From Kocuria sp. (GTDB lineage Bacteria; Actinomycetota; Actinomycetes; Actinomycetales; Micrococcaceae): a DNA stretch of 64,000 bases. The translations under genes were made by a program, and so were the position numbers. Shown one piece after another: positions 48,542 to 56,962 of the stretch (positions are counted from its first letter, which is position 1; each line of letters starts with the position of its first letter). The stretch is from the NCBI RefSeq assembly GCF_030538595.1, contig NZ_JAUNTS010000008.1, forward strand, positions 87,308 to 151,307, given 5' to 3'. The notes under the pieces were generated by a model. It worked only from the letters and a program-made list of their open reading frames with translations. It searched no databases and had not been told where the DNA came from.

Positions 48542-49054
48542 GTGTCCTACGCCCCGCAAAATCCTCAACCGCTTTCCCCGAATGCGGGCCCCTACCCCAC
48601 CGGCCAACAGCAGTTTCCGGGATCACCGCCACAGAACTCACCTCAGCTACAGGCCGCCTGGCGTTACTCTGCACGCCGCAAGAATGACACCGCCGCTTGG
48701 CTTCTCTGGATCGGTGGACCCTTCCTCATTGGCATCCCGGTGCACGATTTCTACTTTGGTGACATCAGCCGGGGCCTGGCCAAGCTGGGGCTGCTGGTCT
48801 TGATCTTTGTCAGCTTCATAGGAGGCGGGATTGCCAGCGCAATTTTTGCCTCCCAGACCTACTACTCCTCAAGTTCCTCAGGTTTGCCCGGCCTGTTCAT
48901 GGCGGGGATGCTGGTGGCCGGGTTGTGCTTTCTGGCCCTGACCATCTGGTGGATTTACGACGGTGTGACCATGTCCCGCCGCTTGGAAAACACCAATGAC
49001 CGTATTCGGCAGGAAATCGCGGCTGAACAGGGCATTGACCCCTATTCATTCTGA
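48542..49054 (+). CDS. TM2-like domain membrane protein (copy 1)
   Basis: 170 residues from GTG 48542 (MSYAPQNPQPLSPN; CCGGAGG 5 nt upstream). Pro/Gln-rich head, then a TM2-type pattern: IPVHDFYFGDISRGLAKLGL (fDhFYlG type) and WWIYDGVTMSRRLEN after the last helix. Ser-rich loop YYSSSSSGLPG in the middle. Paralogue of the next gene; the two share the ...RQE-AAE-DP-SF C-terminus. Role unknown. Confidence 0.8.
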   Translation: MSYAPQNPQPLSPNAGPYPTGQQQFPGSPPQNSPQLQAAWRYSARRKNDTAAWLLWIGGPFLIGIPVHDFYFGDISRGLAKLGLLVLIFVSFIGGGIASAIFASQTYYSSSSSGLPGLFMAGMLVAGLCFLALTIWWIYDGVTMSRRLENTNDRIRQEIAAEQGIDPYSF

Positions 49055-49098
49055 GATCATTGCCACCACAGCACCCCTTCGTGAATCAGGTGTCTACC

Positions 49099-49605
49099 AT
49101 GACAAACCCCAGTCACCCCGTTGATCCAACCCAGGACCACGTATCCCAGCCCGGCCCCGCAGGGCTGGAAAACGCCGATGCCGCGGCGCGCTCCCGGCAA
49201 GCCGCCTGGCGTTTCTCCGCGCGGATGAAGAACAACACTGCGGCGTGGATCATGTGGGCCGCAGCACCCTTTGTGGTGGGCGTACCCATTCATGACTTCT
49301 ACCTGGGTTCCATCCTTCGCGGTCTCATCAAGGTCGCCCTGGTGATCATTGCCTGGGGCGCGTTCATGGCCAGCTACTTCGGTTTCATCTTTGCTGTGGT
49401 GGGAGCTGGTGAAGATGCACAGGTCATCCCCAACCCCGGACCAATGTTGTGGGTCGGATTCGGTCTGACCCTTGTGTGCTGGCTGGTGCTCACTGTCTGG
49501 TGGATCTACGACGGCTTCATCATGACCAAGCGCATTGATGCCCGCAACGATTCCATTCGTCAGGAAACCGCCCAAGAGTTGGCAGTGGATCCCTGGTCCT
49601 TCTGA
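49099..49605 (+). CDS. TM2-like domain membrane protein (copy 2)
   Basis: 168 residues from ATG 49099. Same layout as copy 1: soluble head, AAWRFSARMKNNTAAWIMWA, VPIHDFYLGSILRGLIKVAL, three helices, WWIYDGFIMTKRIDARNDSI and the ending AVDPWSF. Tandem duplication of 48542-49054 with clear divergence in the loops. 44 nt separate the two genes, so they are probably one transcript. Confidence 0.8.
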   Translation: MTNPSHPVDPTQDHVSQPGPAGLENADAAARSRQAAWRFSARMKNNTAAWIMWAAAPFVVGVPIHDFYLGSILRGLIKVALVIIAWGAFMASYFGFIFAVVGAGEDAQVIPNPGPMLWVGFGLTLVCWLVLTVWWIYDGFIMTKRIDARNDSIRQETAQELAVDPWSF

Positions 49606-49628
49606 GTCAAGGGTCTTGCCACGCAGGC

Positions 49629-49682
49629 CAGAAGTGAGGTGTGCCGCCCAACAAACCTGTTGGGCGGCACACCTCACTTCTG
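49629..49682. terminator. 24-bp perfect-stem convergent terminator
   Basis: Arms 49629-49652 and 49659-49682 are exact reverse complements (24 bp; CAGAAGTGAGGTGTGCCGCC at the outer end), loop AAACCT. It lies between the convergent TM2 and GNAT genes and has no U-tract. Confidence 0.85.
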
Positions 49683-49707
49683 ACGGGCGATTCTCTCAGT
49701 CGGGTTC

Positions 49708-50697
49708 TCAGGCGGGGTCAGCGTAGGTGACGGCTTCATCCATCACCTTGGCCGTACCCTCCGCCACCAACTGCGCACACACCACGGCCAAGGGCCGCAT
49801 GGCATCCGTGACTTCCACCCGGATGGGATAACGGGCCACCAGCAGCCCCATCAACTTGGCCACGGCCACCGCTGCCTCTTCATCCCCCATGCCGGGATCC
49901 CAGCCGATCAGAACATCTGTGGGTAGATCATCCAGTTCGGCCAGCCGTTCGGGATCAGCTTCCGTACGTTCCACGTCCAGCTCCAGGGAGCGGTAACTGA
50001 TGGCAAAGGCGCCAATGCTGCCGCGGACACCGGCCCCACGATCCACCCCACGACGCAGGACGATGGCACCGTAAGCCTGCGAACTTTCGGCCAGAAATTG
50101 CGCGTTGACCTGTCCCAACGTCAGTTCCGCGGGCGGATCCCACGCATTGACCGAGCTGTAGAACTCCCCCACCGCGCGGGTCAGCTCCACAGATCCCGTG
50201 GCCAGGTCCTCAATGGACTCCGTGGCGGACTCCCCCTCACCGATGGGCTGCGGAGGAATCGCCCCGGGAGCAACAACAACGTGACGGTGAGTCATCACAG
50301 GAATCATCCCCTGTGCCTGTACAAACCTCTCCCCCGACGTACCGGGGCCCACCTTGGTACGTAAAGGCAGCCCGGGGTGTTGTTCGTGGGCCGCACCCCG
50401 CAAACGGGCAGCCAATTCCTGACCCACGCCCTCACCCCGCGCCGCCGTGGCAACCTCCACAAACGCCCAGAGTCGCGTGGGGTGCATGGGGTTCAACTGC
50501 ACGGCTCCGGCACCTACCACGACGTCGTCCCCGCCGGCGGAGTCGTTCGCCACCAGAGTTCGTGACCAGGCTGGTTGCTCCGAATCCGGCCCCATCAGGG
50601 CTCGCAGGGCAATGACAGAGTCAGACTCCGGGGCGGGCAGCACGCCCAGGAGGGCAAGGTCATCGCCGTCGTTCCACGTGCGGTAGGAATAGGACAT
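49708..50697 (-). CDS. GNAT family acetyltransferase (two-domain)
   Basis: 329 residues. N-terminal GNAT with the acetyl-CoA motif region VEVATAARGEGVGQELAARL (R-G-E-G-V-G), then a second, degenerate GNAT-like half (from ~165, with ELTRAVGEFYSSVNAWDPPA). Such tandem GNATs are common in actinobacteria. Starts 3 nt after the glyS stop, hence glyS operon. Substrate unknown. Confidence 0.82.
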   Translation of the reverse strand: MSYSYRTWNDGDDLALLGVLPAPESDSVIALRALMGPDSEQPAWSRTLVANDSAGGDDVVVGAGAVQLNPMHPTRLWAFVEVATAARGEGVGQELAARLRGAAHEQHPGLPLRTKVGPGTSGERFVQAQGMIPVMTHRHVVVAPGAIPPQPIGEGESATESIEDLATGSVELTRAVGEFYSSVNAWDPPAELTLGQVNAQFLAESSQAYGAIVLRRGVDRGAGVRGSIGAFAISYRSLELDVERTEADPERLAELDDLPTDVLIGWDPGMGDEEAAVAVAKLMGLLVARYPIRVEVTDAMRPLAVVCAQLVAEGTAKVMDEAVTYADPA

Positions 50698-50700
50698 GAA

Positions 50701-52080
50701 TCAGCAGCCCAACTTCTCCGCCAGGTAACCGGTGACCTTGTCCAGGGACACCCGTTCCTGGGTCATGTGATCACGTGAACGGATGGTGACCGCCTGGTCC
50801 TCCAAGGAATCGAAGTCCACCGTGACACAGAAGGGCGTGCCGATTTCATCTTGGCGACGATAACGGCGGCCGATCGCACCGGCGTCGTCGTAGTCAATGT
50901 TCCACCGGCGCCGTAATTCGGCGGCAAGGTTCTGAGCCACCGGTTTGAGGTCGTCTTTTTTGGAGAGCGGGAGCACGGCAGCCTTGACCGGCGCCAACCG
51001 CGGATCCAACTTGAGCACGGTGCGGGTGTCCACACCCCCCTTGGTGTTGGGCGCCTCATCCTCCACGTAGGAATCCACCAGGAAAGCCATCATGGAGCGG
51101 GTCAAGCCGAAGGAAGGTTCGATCACGTACGGGGTGTAGCGCTCGTCTGTGGCCTGATCGAAGTACTGCATCTTGGTACCCGAATGCTCGGTGTGATTGC
51201 TCAGATCGAAATCAGTTCGATTGGCAATACCCATCAATTCGCCGTACTCAGAGCCCTGGAAACCAAATTTGTACTCGATGTCAATGGTTGCATCCGAGTA
51301 GTGCGCGCGTTCCCCGTCCGGGACATCAAAGCGGCGCATGTTCTCCGGGTTGATGCCAAGGTCCACAAACCAGTTCCAGCAGGCTTCCACCCAGTCATCG
51401 AACCACTTCTGGGCATCGTTCGGGTGGACAAAGTACTCAATCTCCATCTGCTCGAACTCGCGGGTCCGGAAAATGAAGTTACCGGGGGTGATTTCATTAC
51501 GGAACGCCTTGCCCACCTGGCCGATGCCGAACGGCGGGCGTTTGCGGGAGGCCGTGACCACATTGAGGAAGTTCACAAAGATGCCCTGGGCGGTTTCCGG
51601 GCGCAGGTAGTGCTTGCCCTTTTCATCGTCCACCGGACCCAGGTAGGTCTTCATCAGACCGGAGAACTGCTGAGGCTCGGTCCACTGACCCTTGGTACCG
51701 CAGTTGGGGCAGGCGATCTCTGCCATGGACTCGGGGGCGCGGCCCTTTTTGTCTGCAAAGTTTTCTTCCAGGTGATCCTGGCGGTGGCGGGTGTGGCAGG
51801 ACAGGCATTCCACCAGCGGGTCCGTGAACGTGGCCACGTGCCCGGAGGCCTCCCACACGGCGGTGGGCAGGATGATGGAGGAGTCCAGACCCACCATGTC
51901 CTCACGCCCGCGCACAAAGGTCTGCCACCACTCGCGCTTGATGTTTTCTTTGAGCTCGGCACCCAGCGGCCCGTAGTCCCACGCGGAGCGTGAACCGCCG
52001 TAAATCTCACCCGCCTGGAACACAAAACCGCGGCGCTTGCAGAGCGAGATAACGTTATCCAGCGTGGACTTGGGAGCCAT
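50701..52080 (-). CDS. glyS: Glycyl-tRNA synthetase (class II, homodimeric type)
   Basis: 459 residues from ATG 52080 ([20 protein letters not shown]), GGAAG 8 nt upstream. It keeps [21 protein letters not shown] motif 1 region, [34 protein letters not shown], and the C-terminal anticodon domain ([18 protein letters not shown]). Zinc-finger-like Cys pairs: [13 protein letters not shown] and [12 protein letters not shown]. Normal for Gram-positive alpha2 GlyRS. Open frame upstream to 52374 is not protein-like. Confidence 0.96.
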   Translation of the reverse strand: MAPKSTLDNVISLCKRRGFVFQAGEIYGGSRSAWDYGPLGAELKENIKREWWQTFVRGREDMVGLDSSIILPTAVWEASGHVATFTDPLVECLSCHTRHRQDHLEENFADKKGRAPESMAEIACPNCGTKGQWTEPQQFSGLMKTYLGPVDDEKGKHYLRPETAQGIFVNFLNVVTASRKRPPFGIGQVGKAFRNEITPGNFIFRTREFEQMEIEYFVHPNDAQKWFDDWVEACWNWFVDLGINPENMRRFDVPDGERAHYSDATIDIEYKFGFQGSEYGELMGIANRTDFDLSNHTEHSGTKMQYFDQATDERYTPYVIEPSFGLTRSMMAFLVDSYVEDEAPNTKGGVDTRTVLKLDPRLAPVKAAVLPLSKKDDLKPVAQNLAAELRRRWNIDYDDAGAIGRRYRRQDEIGTPFCVTVDFDSLEDQAVTIRSRDHMTQERVSLDKVTGYLAEKLGC

Positions 52081-52412
52081 GAAATTCACTTCCATTTTCT
52101 GCCGCGACCACTGGCTGTGGCCTGGCGTGAGGTTGCGGGCTGTCCGCCGCGACGTCCAGAGGTCACCGGCGGCACACAAGATGTGCGGCCACCGCATCAC
52201 CCAGTGATCCGGCAGCCCATCAAGGGTAACCAACGACGACGAAACCAGGCGAGTCACCACACTGCGCCATACCCAAGCGACCGGCCGAGGCTCACCACCA
52301 CCAAGGGCTGCATGATTCAGAATGTGGGTGTAAGCCAACGACCAATCCTTCTGCGGCACCTTCCCGGAGCACAACAGACAGCACGATTTCCCAGATCACA
52401 AGGAGTCAACCC
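52081..52412. other. Divergent non-coding region between glyS and the response regulator
   Basis: About 330 bp. It must carry promoters for glyS (leftward) and the regulator/ABC operon (rightward). I see no T-box features, no strong dyads and no reliable promoter boxes; AAGGAG at the right end serves the regulator. Confidence 0.4.
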
Positions 52413-53120
52413 GTGGCAACAATTCTGGTGGTCGAAGATTCGGCTGACATTGCCTCCCTGGTGACAGAGACCTTGGAATCGGTGGGCCACCGGGTTGCCG
52501 TGGCCAAGGACGGGTTGGCGGCACGCCAGCATCTCCAAGAGGGTGCCACCACCGCTGATCTGGTGATCCTGGACCTGATGTTGCCCCATGTGGATGGTGG
52601 CACGCTCCTCAAAGAACTGCGGATCACCAGTCAGGTTCCCGTGCTGATCCTCTCTGCCAAGGACGCCGTGTGGTCCAAGGTGGACCTGTTGCGGCTGGGT
52701 GCCGACGACTACATGGTCAAGCCTTTCGACCTCACGGAATTGACGGCTCGCGTGGAATCTCTGCTGCGCCGCTCAGGGCTCAGCGTTCACCGCAAGGTCT
52801 TGGAACACGGAGCGTTGGTCATGGACACGGCATCCGCCACGGTCACGGTCCACGGCTGCCCCGTGGAACTGACCGCCACCGAATTTCGCATCCTGGAGAT
52901 GATGCTGCATTCCCCCGCGCAGGTCTTTTCCCGGGCACAGATCTACGAAGCGGTCTGGGCAGAGCCCTTCATGGGTGACGACGGCGCCATAAAAACGCAC
53001 GTGTCCAATCTCCGCTCCAAGTTGGCTGCGGTCCCTCACTCGGTAGCTGATTCAGACACGCCTGAGTACATCCAAACCGTCTGGGGCTTGGGGTATCGAC
53101 TGGCACAGCAGCCGTCTTGA
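52413..53120 (+). CDS. OmpR-family response regulator
   Basis: 235 residues, GTG start with AAGGAG upstream. Receiver domain 1-115: acidic pair in LVVEDSADI, phospho-acceptor Asp in DLVILDLMLPHVDG (about 53), Lys in YMVKPFDL. C-terminal winged helix 135-230: GALVMDTASATVTVHGCPVE, LTATEFRILEMMLHS, HVSNLRSKLAAV, IQTVWGLGYRL. First gene of an operon with an ABC transporter and, four genes on, a matching histidine kinase, the arrangement of peptide-sensing/detoxification modules. Confidence 0.93.
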   Translation: MATILVVEDSADIASLVTETLESVGHRVAVAKDGLAARQHLQEGATTADLVILDLMLPHVDGGTLLKELRITSQVPVLILSAKDAVWSKVDLLRLGADDYMVKPFDLTELTARVESLLRRSGLSVHRKVLEHGALVMDTASATVTVHGCPVELTATEFRILEMMLHSPAQVFSRAQIYEAVWAEPFMGDDGAIKTHVSNLRSKLAAVPHSVADSDTPEYIQTVWGLGYRLAQQPS

Positions 53121-53123
53121 TGT

Positions 53124-53164
53124 TTTCTTGACGCTTTCTTGACCCGCGGTGGATGGATCTTGAC
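53124..53164 (+). promoter_or_regulatory. Phased direct repeats, likely response-regulator sites
   Basis: TTTCTTGAC at 53124-53132 and again at 53135-53143 (11-bp step), then TCTTGAC at 53158-53164 (~21 bp further, two helical turns). The last overlaps a possible -35 (TTGACC). OmpR-type regulators bind such 10-11 bp tandem half-sites. The block lies right between the regulator stop and the ABC gene start. Confidence 0.6.
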
Positions 53165-53198
53165 CCCGGTCTGACATCTACCTCTTACGGTTGGCCTC

Positions 53199-54155
53199 AT
53201 GAGCGGAACAAACATCCCGGCGGTGACCACCCGCGGGCTCACCAAAAAATTCGGGACACACCCAGCCATCACGGACGTGACTCTCACGTTGGGCAGCGGC
53301 ACGATTCATGCCCTCATCGGTCCCAGCGGGTCCGGCAAGACCACTCTGTTGAATCTGGTGGCGGGCCTTGCCCAGCCCAGTTCCGGCTCGGTGCACCTCT
53401 TTGGTGTGGATCACGGGGTCCGCCCCGGTCTGGATCAGCGGCGCAGAATTGGTGCCTTGATCGGGGACCACCCGATCATGGATCACCTCACGGCGGTTGA
53501 GAACTTGACCTACCACCGGACTCTGCGTGGTCTTGCCCAACGCGGCTTGGAGGATCGGCTTCTGAACCAGGTGGGGCTCGCGGACCACGGCACCGGTGGC
53601 ACAGCGCAACGTCGGAAGATGCGGAACTGTTCGCCGTCCATCCGGCAAAGAGTCGCCCTGGCCACCGCCTGGATGGGCGCGCCACAGTTGGTGCTGCTGG
53701 ATGATCCGCTCGCCGCACTCGATGCACCGGAAGCGGACCGCGTCAAGGGAGTCATGACCACGTTGGCCCAGGAACACGGCACCGCGGTGGTGATCGCCGA
53801 TCGTGACATAGGCCCGTGGCGCAACGCAGCAACACAATTCATCCTGCTGGCCGACGGAGAGGTCCAAGACGTCCTGAACTCGGTCGATCTTCTTCGGACA
53901 ACGGGACGATTTCTGCGGATCGTGAGCGAACAGACCCCCGCGGTGGTCCGTGTGCTCCAGGAGGAACTTGACCTCACCGACCACGCAATCCTGCCCGACG
54001 ACGCCGTTCGGGTCCGTCTGGGTGATCTCCAATCCTCAGTGGTGCTGAAAACACTGGCAGCCCACGACCTTTGGCCATCCAGCTTCACGGAGGAAAGCAT
54101 CCCGTGGACCTCCTCATCACCCACCACGCACCACACTCCTGGGAGGCAGGCATGA
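53199..54155 (+). CDS. ABC transporter ATP-binding protein, divergent motifs (BcrA-like)
   Basis: 318 residues. Walker A IGPSGSGKTTLLNLVAG is intact (about 39-55). The rest of the ATPase is unusual: Q-loop position reads RIGALIGDHPIMDHLTAVEN, signature reads CSPSIRQRVALATAW instead of LSGGQ, Walker B is LVLLDDPLAALD (Asp where the catalytic Glu normally is), and the H-loop has VVIADRDIGPW with no His. Residues 225-318 form an extra domain. Likely partner of the following permease in a bacitracin/lantibiotic-type exporter; hydrolysis may be slow. Confidence 0.85.
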   Translation: MSGTNIPAVTTRGLTKKFGTHPAITDVTLTLGSGTIHALIGPSGSGKTTLLNLVAGLAQPSSGSVHLFGVDHGVRPGLDQRRRIGALIGDHPIMDHLTAVENLTYHRTLRGLAQRGLEDRLLNQVGLADHGTGGTAQRRKMRNCSPSIRQRVALATAWMGAPQLVLLDDPLAALDAPEADRVKGVMTTLAQEHGTAVVIADRDIGPWRNAATQFILLADGEVQDVLNSVDLLRTTGRFLRIVSEQTPAVVRVLQEELDLTDHAILPDDAVRVRLGDLQSSVVLKTLAAHDLWPSSFTEESIPWTSSSPTTHHTPGRQA

Positions 54156-54940
54156 TCAATCTTCTGCGCGCCGAGACCTTGCGCTTGCGCCACAACCCCG
54201 CCGTTCGCCTTGCTCTGATCTTGACCTGGGTTTGCGCCTTCGTGGCCGCAGGTGTCATCTGGTTGAGTCGGCAGTTGTCTTCGGGCGGTTCGTTCTCCAG
54301 CTACGGCACGGGAGCTCTGTCCGAGGTGGTGGTGGGCATCAGTCTCTCCGTTCTGTTGGTGAGCGTGATCGTGGCTCAGGACTATGAACACTCCACCGCC
54401 AAAGCCGTGAATCTTGTCTGCAGCGCGGGCCAGATTGTGACCGTCAAAGCCATCCTCCTGGTGGCCGGGGTGGGGCTGATCCTCCTGCCTTACTCGGTGG
54501 TGGCTCTGATAGGGCTGTTCCCATTCGGAGATTTTCTCTGGGGATCACCCAGTCCCCTGATGGGGGCGGCGTTGAACTCAACGATTTTTCCCGGTGGTGA
54601 CCGGGCTGCACGCACTGTGGTCGTGATCCTTGCCACAGTGCTGAACATCGCGGCGCAGGTGTCCATCTGTTTGCCACTGGCCTTCTGGTTGCGGCGCACA
54701 TGGCCCACCTTGGGCATCGGGATCGCTGCGGTGTTCCTGTTGCAGGTTCTGGCCAACAGCTTTGACCGGGTGCCGTATGTGGGAGCGTTGTGGCAAATGA
54801 CGCCGTTCAGTTGGAACCGTTGGCTGCCTCTGCCCTTCACGGAAACAGAGATGGTGGCTTCCATTGCCGTGTCCGTGTTTTTCATGGCCGCCATGGTGTT
54901 GTTCTCCTACGCCATCGTGCGCCGTCGTGATCTCAACTGA
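54152..54940 (+). CDS. ABC-2 type permease subunit
   Basis: 262 residues from ATG 54152 (MINLLRAETLRLRHNPAVRL; GGGAGG upstream, ATGA overlap with the ATPase gene). Six membrane helices, with a first cytoplasmic AETLRLRHNPAVRLA typical of BcrB-like permeases, and ending SYAIVRRRDLN. With the ATPase it forms a small exporter, probably for a peptide or lipid-II-directed compound sensed by the linked kinase. Substrate not known. Confidence 0.88.
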   Translation: MINLLRAETLRLRHNPAVRLALILTWVCAFVAAGVIWLSRQLSSGGSFSSYGTGALSEVVVGISLSVLLVSVIVAQDYEHSTAKAVNLVCSAGQIVTVKAILLVAGVGLILLPYSVVALIGLFPFGDFLWGSPSPLMGAALNSTIFPGGDRAARTVVVILATVLNIAAQVSICLPLAFWLRRTWPTLGIGIAAVFLLQVLANSFDRVPYVGALWQMTPFSWNRWLPLPFTETEMVASIAVSVFFMAAMVLFSYAIVRRRDLN

Positions 54941-55006
54941 CAATCGGCGCACCCACGGACCTGGTGCGGCTGTCACAACTGGCCGGCAACAAAGGAGGAT
55001 TCCACG

Positions 55007-55945
55007 ATGATCTGGTGGCTGATCGCCGTGACGGTATTGGGCGTGGCCTGCGCGGCAACGCTGGTGCATCGGCACCTGATGACCGCTCAGATCGACAGTC
55101 TGCGGCGGCAGTTGGACGAGCAGATGGCACGGGATTGGTTCCGGCCCGTGACCGTCCAGTTCGTGGACTCCCATGTGGCCGAGTTGGCCTCAGCCGTCAA
55201 CAGCACCCTGGATCAGCTCGTCGCACGGTCCTCCGACGAGCGCCGGATGGAGCACGAGTTCCGCCAGCTGACGGCAGACCTCTCCCATGACCTCCGCACA
55301 CCGCTGACCGCCGCCCGCGGTTACACCCAAGCCTTGGCAGCTGAGCCCTGCACCCCGTTGCAGCACAACCGGATTGCCGTGGTGGAGCGCAACCTGCAGG
55401 AGGTCGAGCGGCTGATCGACCGCTTGTTCGAGTACACCACGCTCCTGGACAGCAATCGCGTCCCCCAGGTGGAGGAGTTTGATCTCAACCGTGAGGTCAC
55501 GGAAGTCCTCCTGTCCCATGCCGGGCAGCTGGAGGCAACCGAAATCCCCGTGACCGTGGCATCCTCCCATCCCGTCATGGTCAGATCAGAACGTGGACAC
55601 CTCCAGAGGATCGTCAGCAATCTGGTGGCCAACGCGGCCACCCACGGCACCGGATGGCTCCGGGTGCACGTGCTCCCCCACGCCTCCGGGGCGCGGATGA
55701 TCTTTTCCAACGGCCTTCACGACGGCGACCCCGTGGAAGCCAACCGTGTCTTTGAACGCTTCTACACCACGGACTCGGCCCGCTCCACCCGACGCCAAGG
55801 GTTGGGACTGGCCATTGTGCGCAGTTTGACCGAGCAGTTGGGCGGTACTTGCTGGGCGGAGACCACCACAGCGCAGGAGGTTGCGGGTGGACGCAGTCTG
55901 ACGGTCACGGTGGAACTCCCGGGAGCAGACGGGACTGATCCATGA
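55007..55945 (+). CDS. Sensor histidine kinase, short-sensor type
   Basis: 312 residues; AAGGAGG 7 nt before ATG. One N-terminal membrane helix (MIWWLIAVTVLGVACAATLV) and no real external sensor domain, then dimerisation helix with LSHDLRTPLTAARGYTQAL (phospho-His), N-box SNLVANAATHGTGW, F-box RVFERFYTTDSARSTRRQ and G-box GLGLAIVRSLTEQ. Kinases lacking a sensor and linked to BcrAB-type ABC genes often sense through the transporter. Probably phosphorylates the regulator at 52413-53120. Confidence 0.92.
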   Translation: MIWWLIAVTVLGVACAATLVHRHLMTAQIDSLRRQLDEQMARDWFRPVTVQFVDSHVAELASAVNSTLDQLVARSSDERRMEHEFRQLTADLSHDLRTPLTAARGYTQALAAEPCTPLQHNRIAVVERNLQEVERLIDRLFEYTTLLDSNRVPQVEEFDLNREVTEVLLSHAGQLEATEIPVTVASSHPVMVRSERGHLQRIVSNLVANAATHGTGWLRVHVLPHASGARMIFSNGLHDGDPVEANRVFERFYTTDSARSTRRQGLGLAIVRSLTEQLGGTCWAETTTAQEVAGGRSLTVTVELPGADGTDP

Positions 55946-56193
55946 GTCACAATGGGTCCATGGCAGCTTCCGCATCTGATCAAGAACTTCCCATCCGCGA
56001 TTCCATGATCCGCCTGGGCCAGGCCCTCAAACTGGGTTCCCTGGTGGAAGACGGCGCACAGGCGCGCACCGTGATCGAGGACGGCTTGGTCAAGGTCAAC
56101 GGAGACATTGAGGAACGTCGGGGACGTCAGCTGCACGACGGCGACGTCGTCACCCTCAACGGGATCTCTGTGGTGATTCGCACCGGGGCCTGA
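55942..56193 (+). CDS. S4-domain RNA-binding protein (YbcJ-like)
   Basis: 83 residues; ATGA overlap with the kinase stop. S4 RNA-binding domain: IRLGQALKLGSLVEDGAQAR, TVIEDGLVKVNGDIEERRGR, DGDVVTLNG. Small single-domain S4 proteins of the YbcJ/YaaA type bind structured RNA. Translational coupling to a histidine kinase is unexpected and is the point of interest. It ends the five-gene unit. Confidence 0.88.
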   Translation: MSHNGSMAASASDQELPIRDSMIRLGQALKLGSLVEDGAQARTVIEDGLVKVNGDIEERRGRQLHDGDVVTLNGISVVIRTGA

Positions 56194-56241
56194 GCAAGCC
56201 AGCATCATGTCCGTGACACGGCTGGAGTGTTGACTGACCCG

Positions 56242-56877
56242 TCAGGCGTTGAGCACGTAGTGGGTCAGGTATTCGTTGACGTGACGCAACTCTTGCGGGG
56301 AGATGCTGTGCCCCATCCCCTGGTACTGGACCTTGGTGGTGTCCGCGTGAGTCAGCAACCACTCGGCGGACACATTGACCAACCGCTCCGGGAGCACCGG
56401 ATCTTGCGGGTCACGGCCCCAGAACAGCTTGAACGGCTGCTGCTCCAGTTCACTGTCCCGGAAGATGGCCAGCGGCTCGGGCAGGGTGAAACCTGAGAGC
56501 CCGATCACCGCAGCGATTTCCCCCGGCATGGCCCTGACCAGTGATGTTGCCATGGACATGCCCTGGGAGAAGCCCAACAACGTCACAGAGGGACGCCCGT
56601 GAGCTTGTTCACGCAGCCACCCGATCAGAGGTTCCAGGACGGATTGCACCTGGGCGGGGTCGAACGCGTCGTCGTCGTACAGCGGATACCAGCGGTACCC
56701 CGGCCCCTCCTGCTGCGGTGCACGGACGGAGGCCACCACGAACTCCTGCGGTAGGCCCGGCAGCAGGCCCAACAGGTCTTTTTCATCGGCGCCAAAGCCG
56801 TGGAACATCACCAGCAGCGGCGCGTGAGGGTCCTGGGCGGGGTCGCGGTTCCAGGCAATCGTCATCTGTTCAGGCAT
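56242..56877 (-). CDS. Alpha/beta hydrolase (carboxylesterase/phospholipase family)
   Basis: 211 residues from ATG 56877 (MPEQMTIAWNRDP); other in-frame ATGs lie at 56886 and 56907, and GGGAAG precedes. Oxyanion region PLLVMFHGFGADEKDLLGLL, nucleophile SVTLLGFSQGMSMATSLVRA (GFSQG, about residue 110), acid in LFWGRDPQDPVLPERLVN and His in YQGMGHSISPQEL. Complete triad of the acyl-protein thioesterase/phospholipase (Est) family. Cytoplasmic. Substrate unknown. Confidence 0.88.
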   Translation of the reverse strand: MPEQMTIAWNRDPAQDPHAPLLVMFHGFGADEKDLLGLLPGLPQEFVVASVRAPQQEGPGYRWYPLYDDDAFDPAQVQSVLEPLIGWLREQAHGRPSVTLLGFSQGMSMATSLVRAMPGEIAAVIGLSGFTLPEPLAIFRDSELEQQPFKLFWGRDPQDPVLPERLVNVSAEWLLTHADTTKVQYQGMGHSISPQELRHVNEYLTHYVLNA

Positions 56878-56894
56878 GAAAACCATCTTCCCAC

Positions 56895-56955
56895 GCCGAA
56901 CCCTCACGCCACTCGTCGATCAGCCGGTGATGGGCGAGTCACGTGAGGGTTCGGC
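56895..56955. repeat. 61-nt palindrome, copy 1
   Basis: Starts GCCGAACCCTCACG and ends CGTGAGGGTTCGGC, central GATCAGCCGGTGAT. Two to three mismatches inside the left arm. It lies between the esterase start and the DUF559 gene stop and may end the latter. Same orientation as copy 2. Confidence 0.85.
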
Positions 56956-56962
56956 GCAGCAC

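Noticed and set aside
52081..52412. A T-box leader upstream of glyS
   Set aside because: No T-box sequence, specifier stem or terminator/antiterminator pair is visible.
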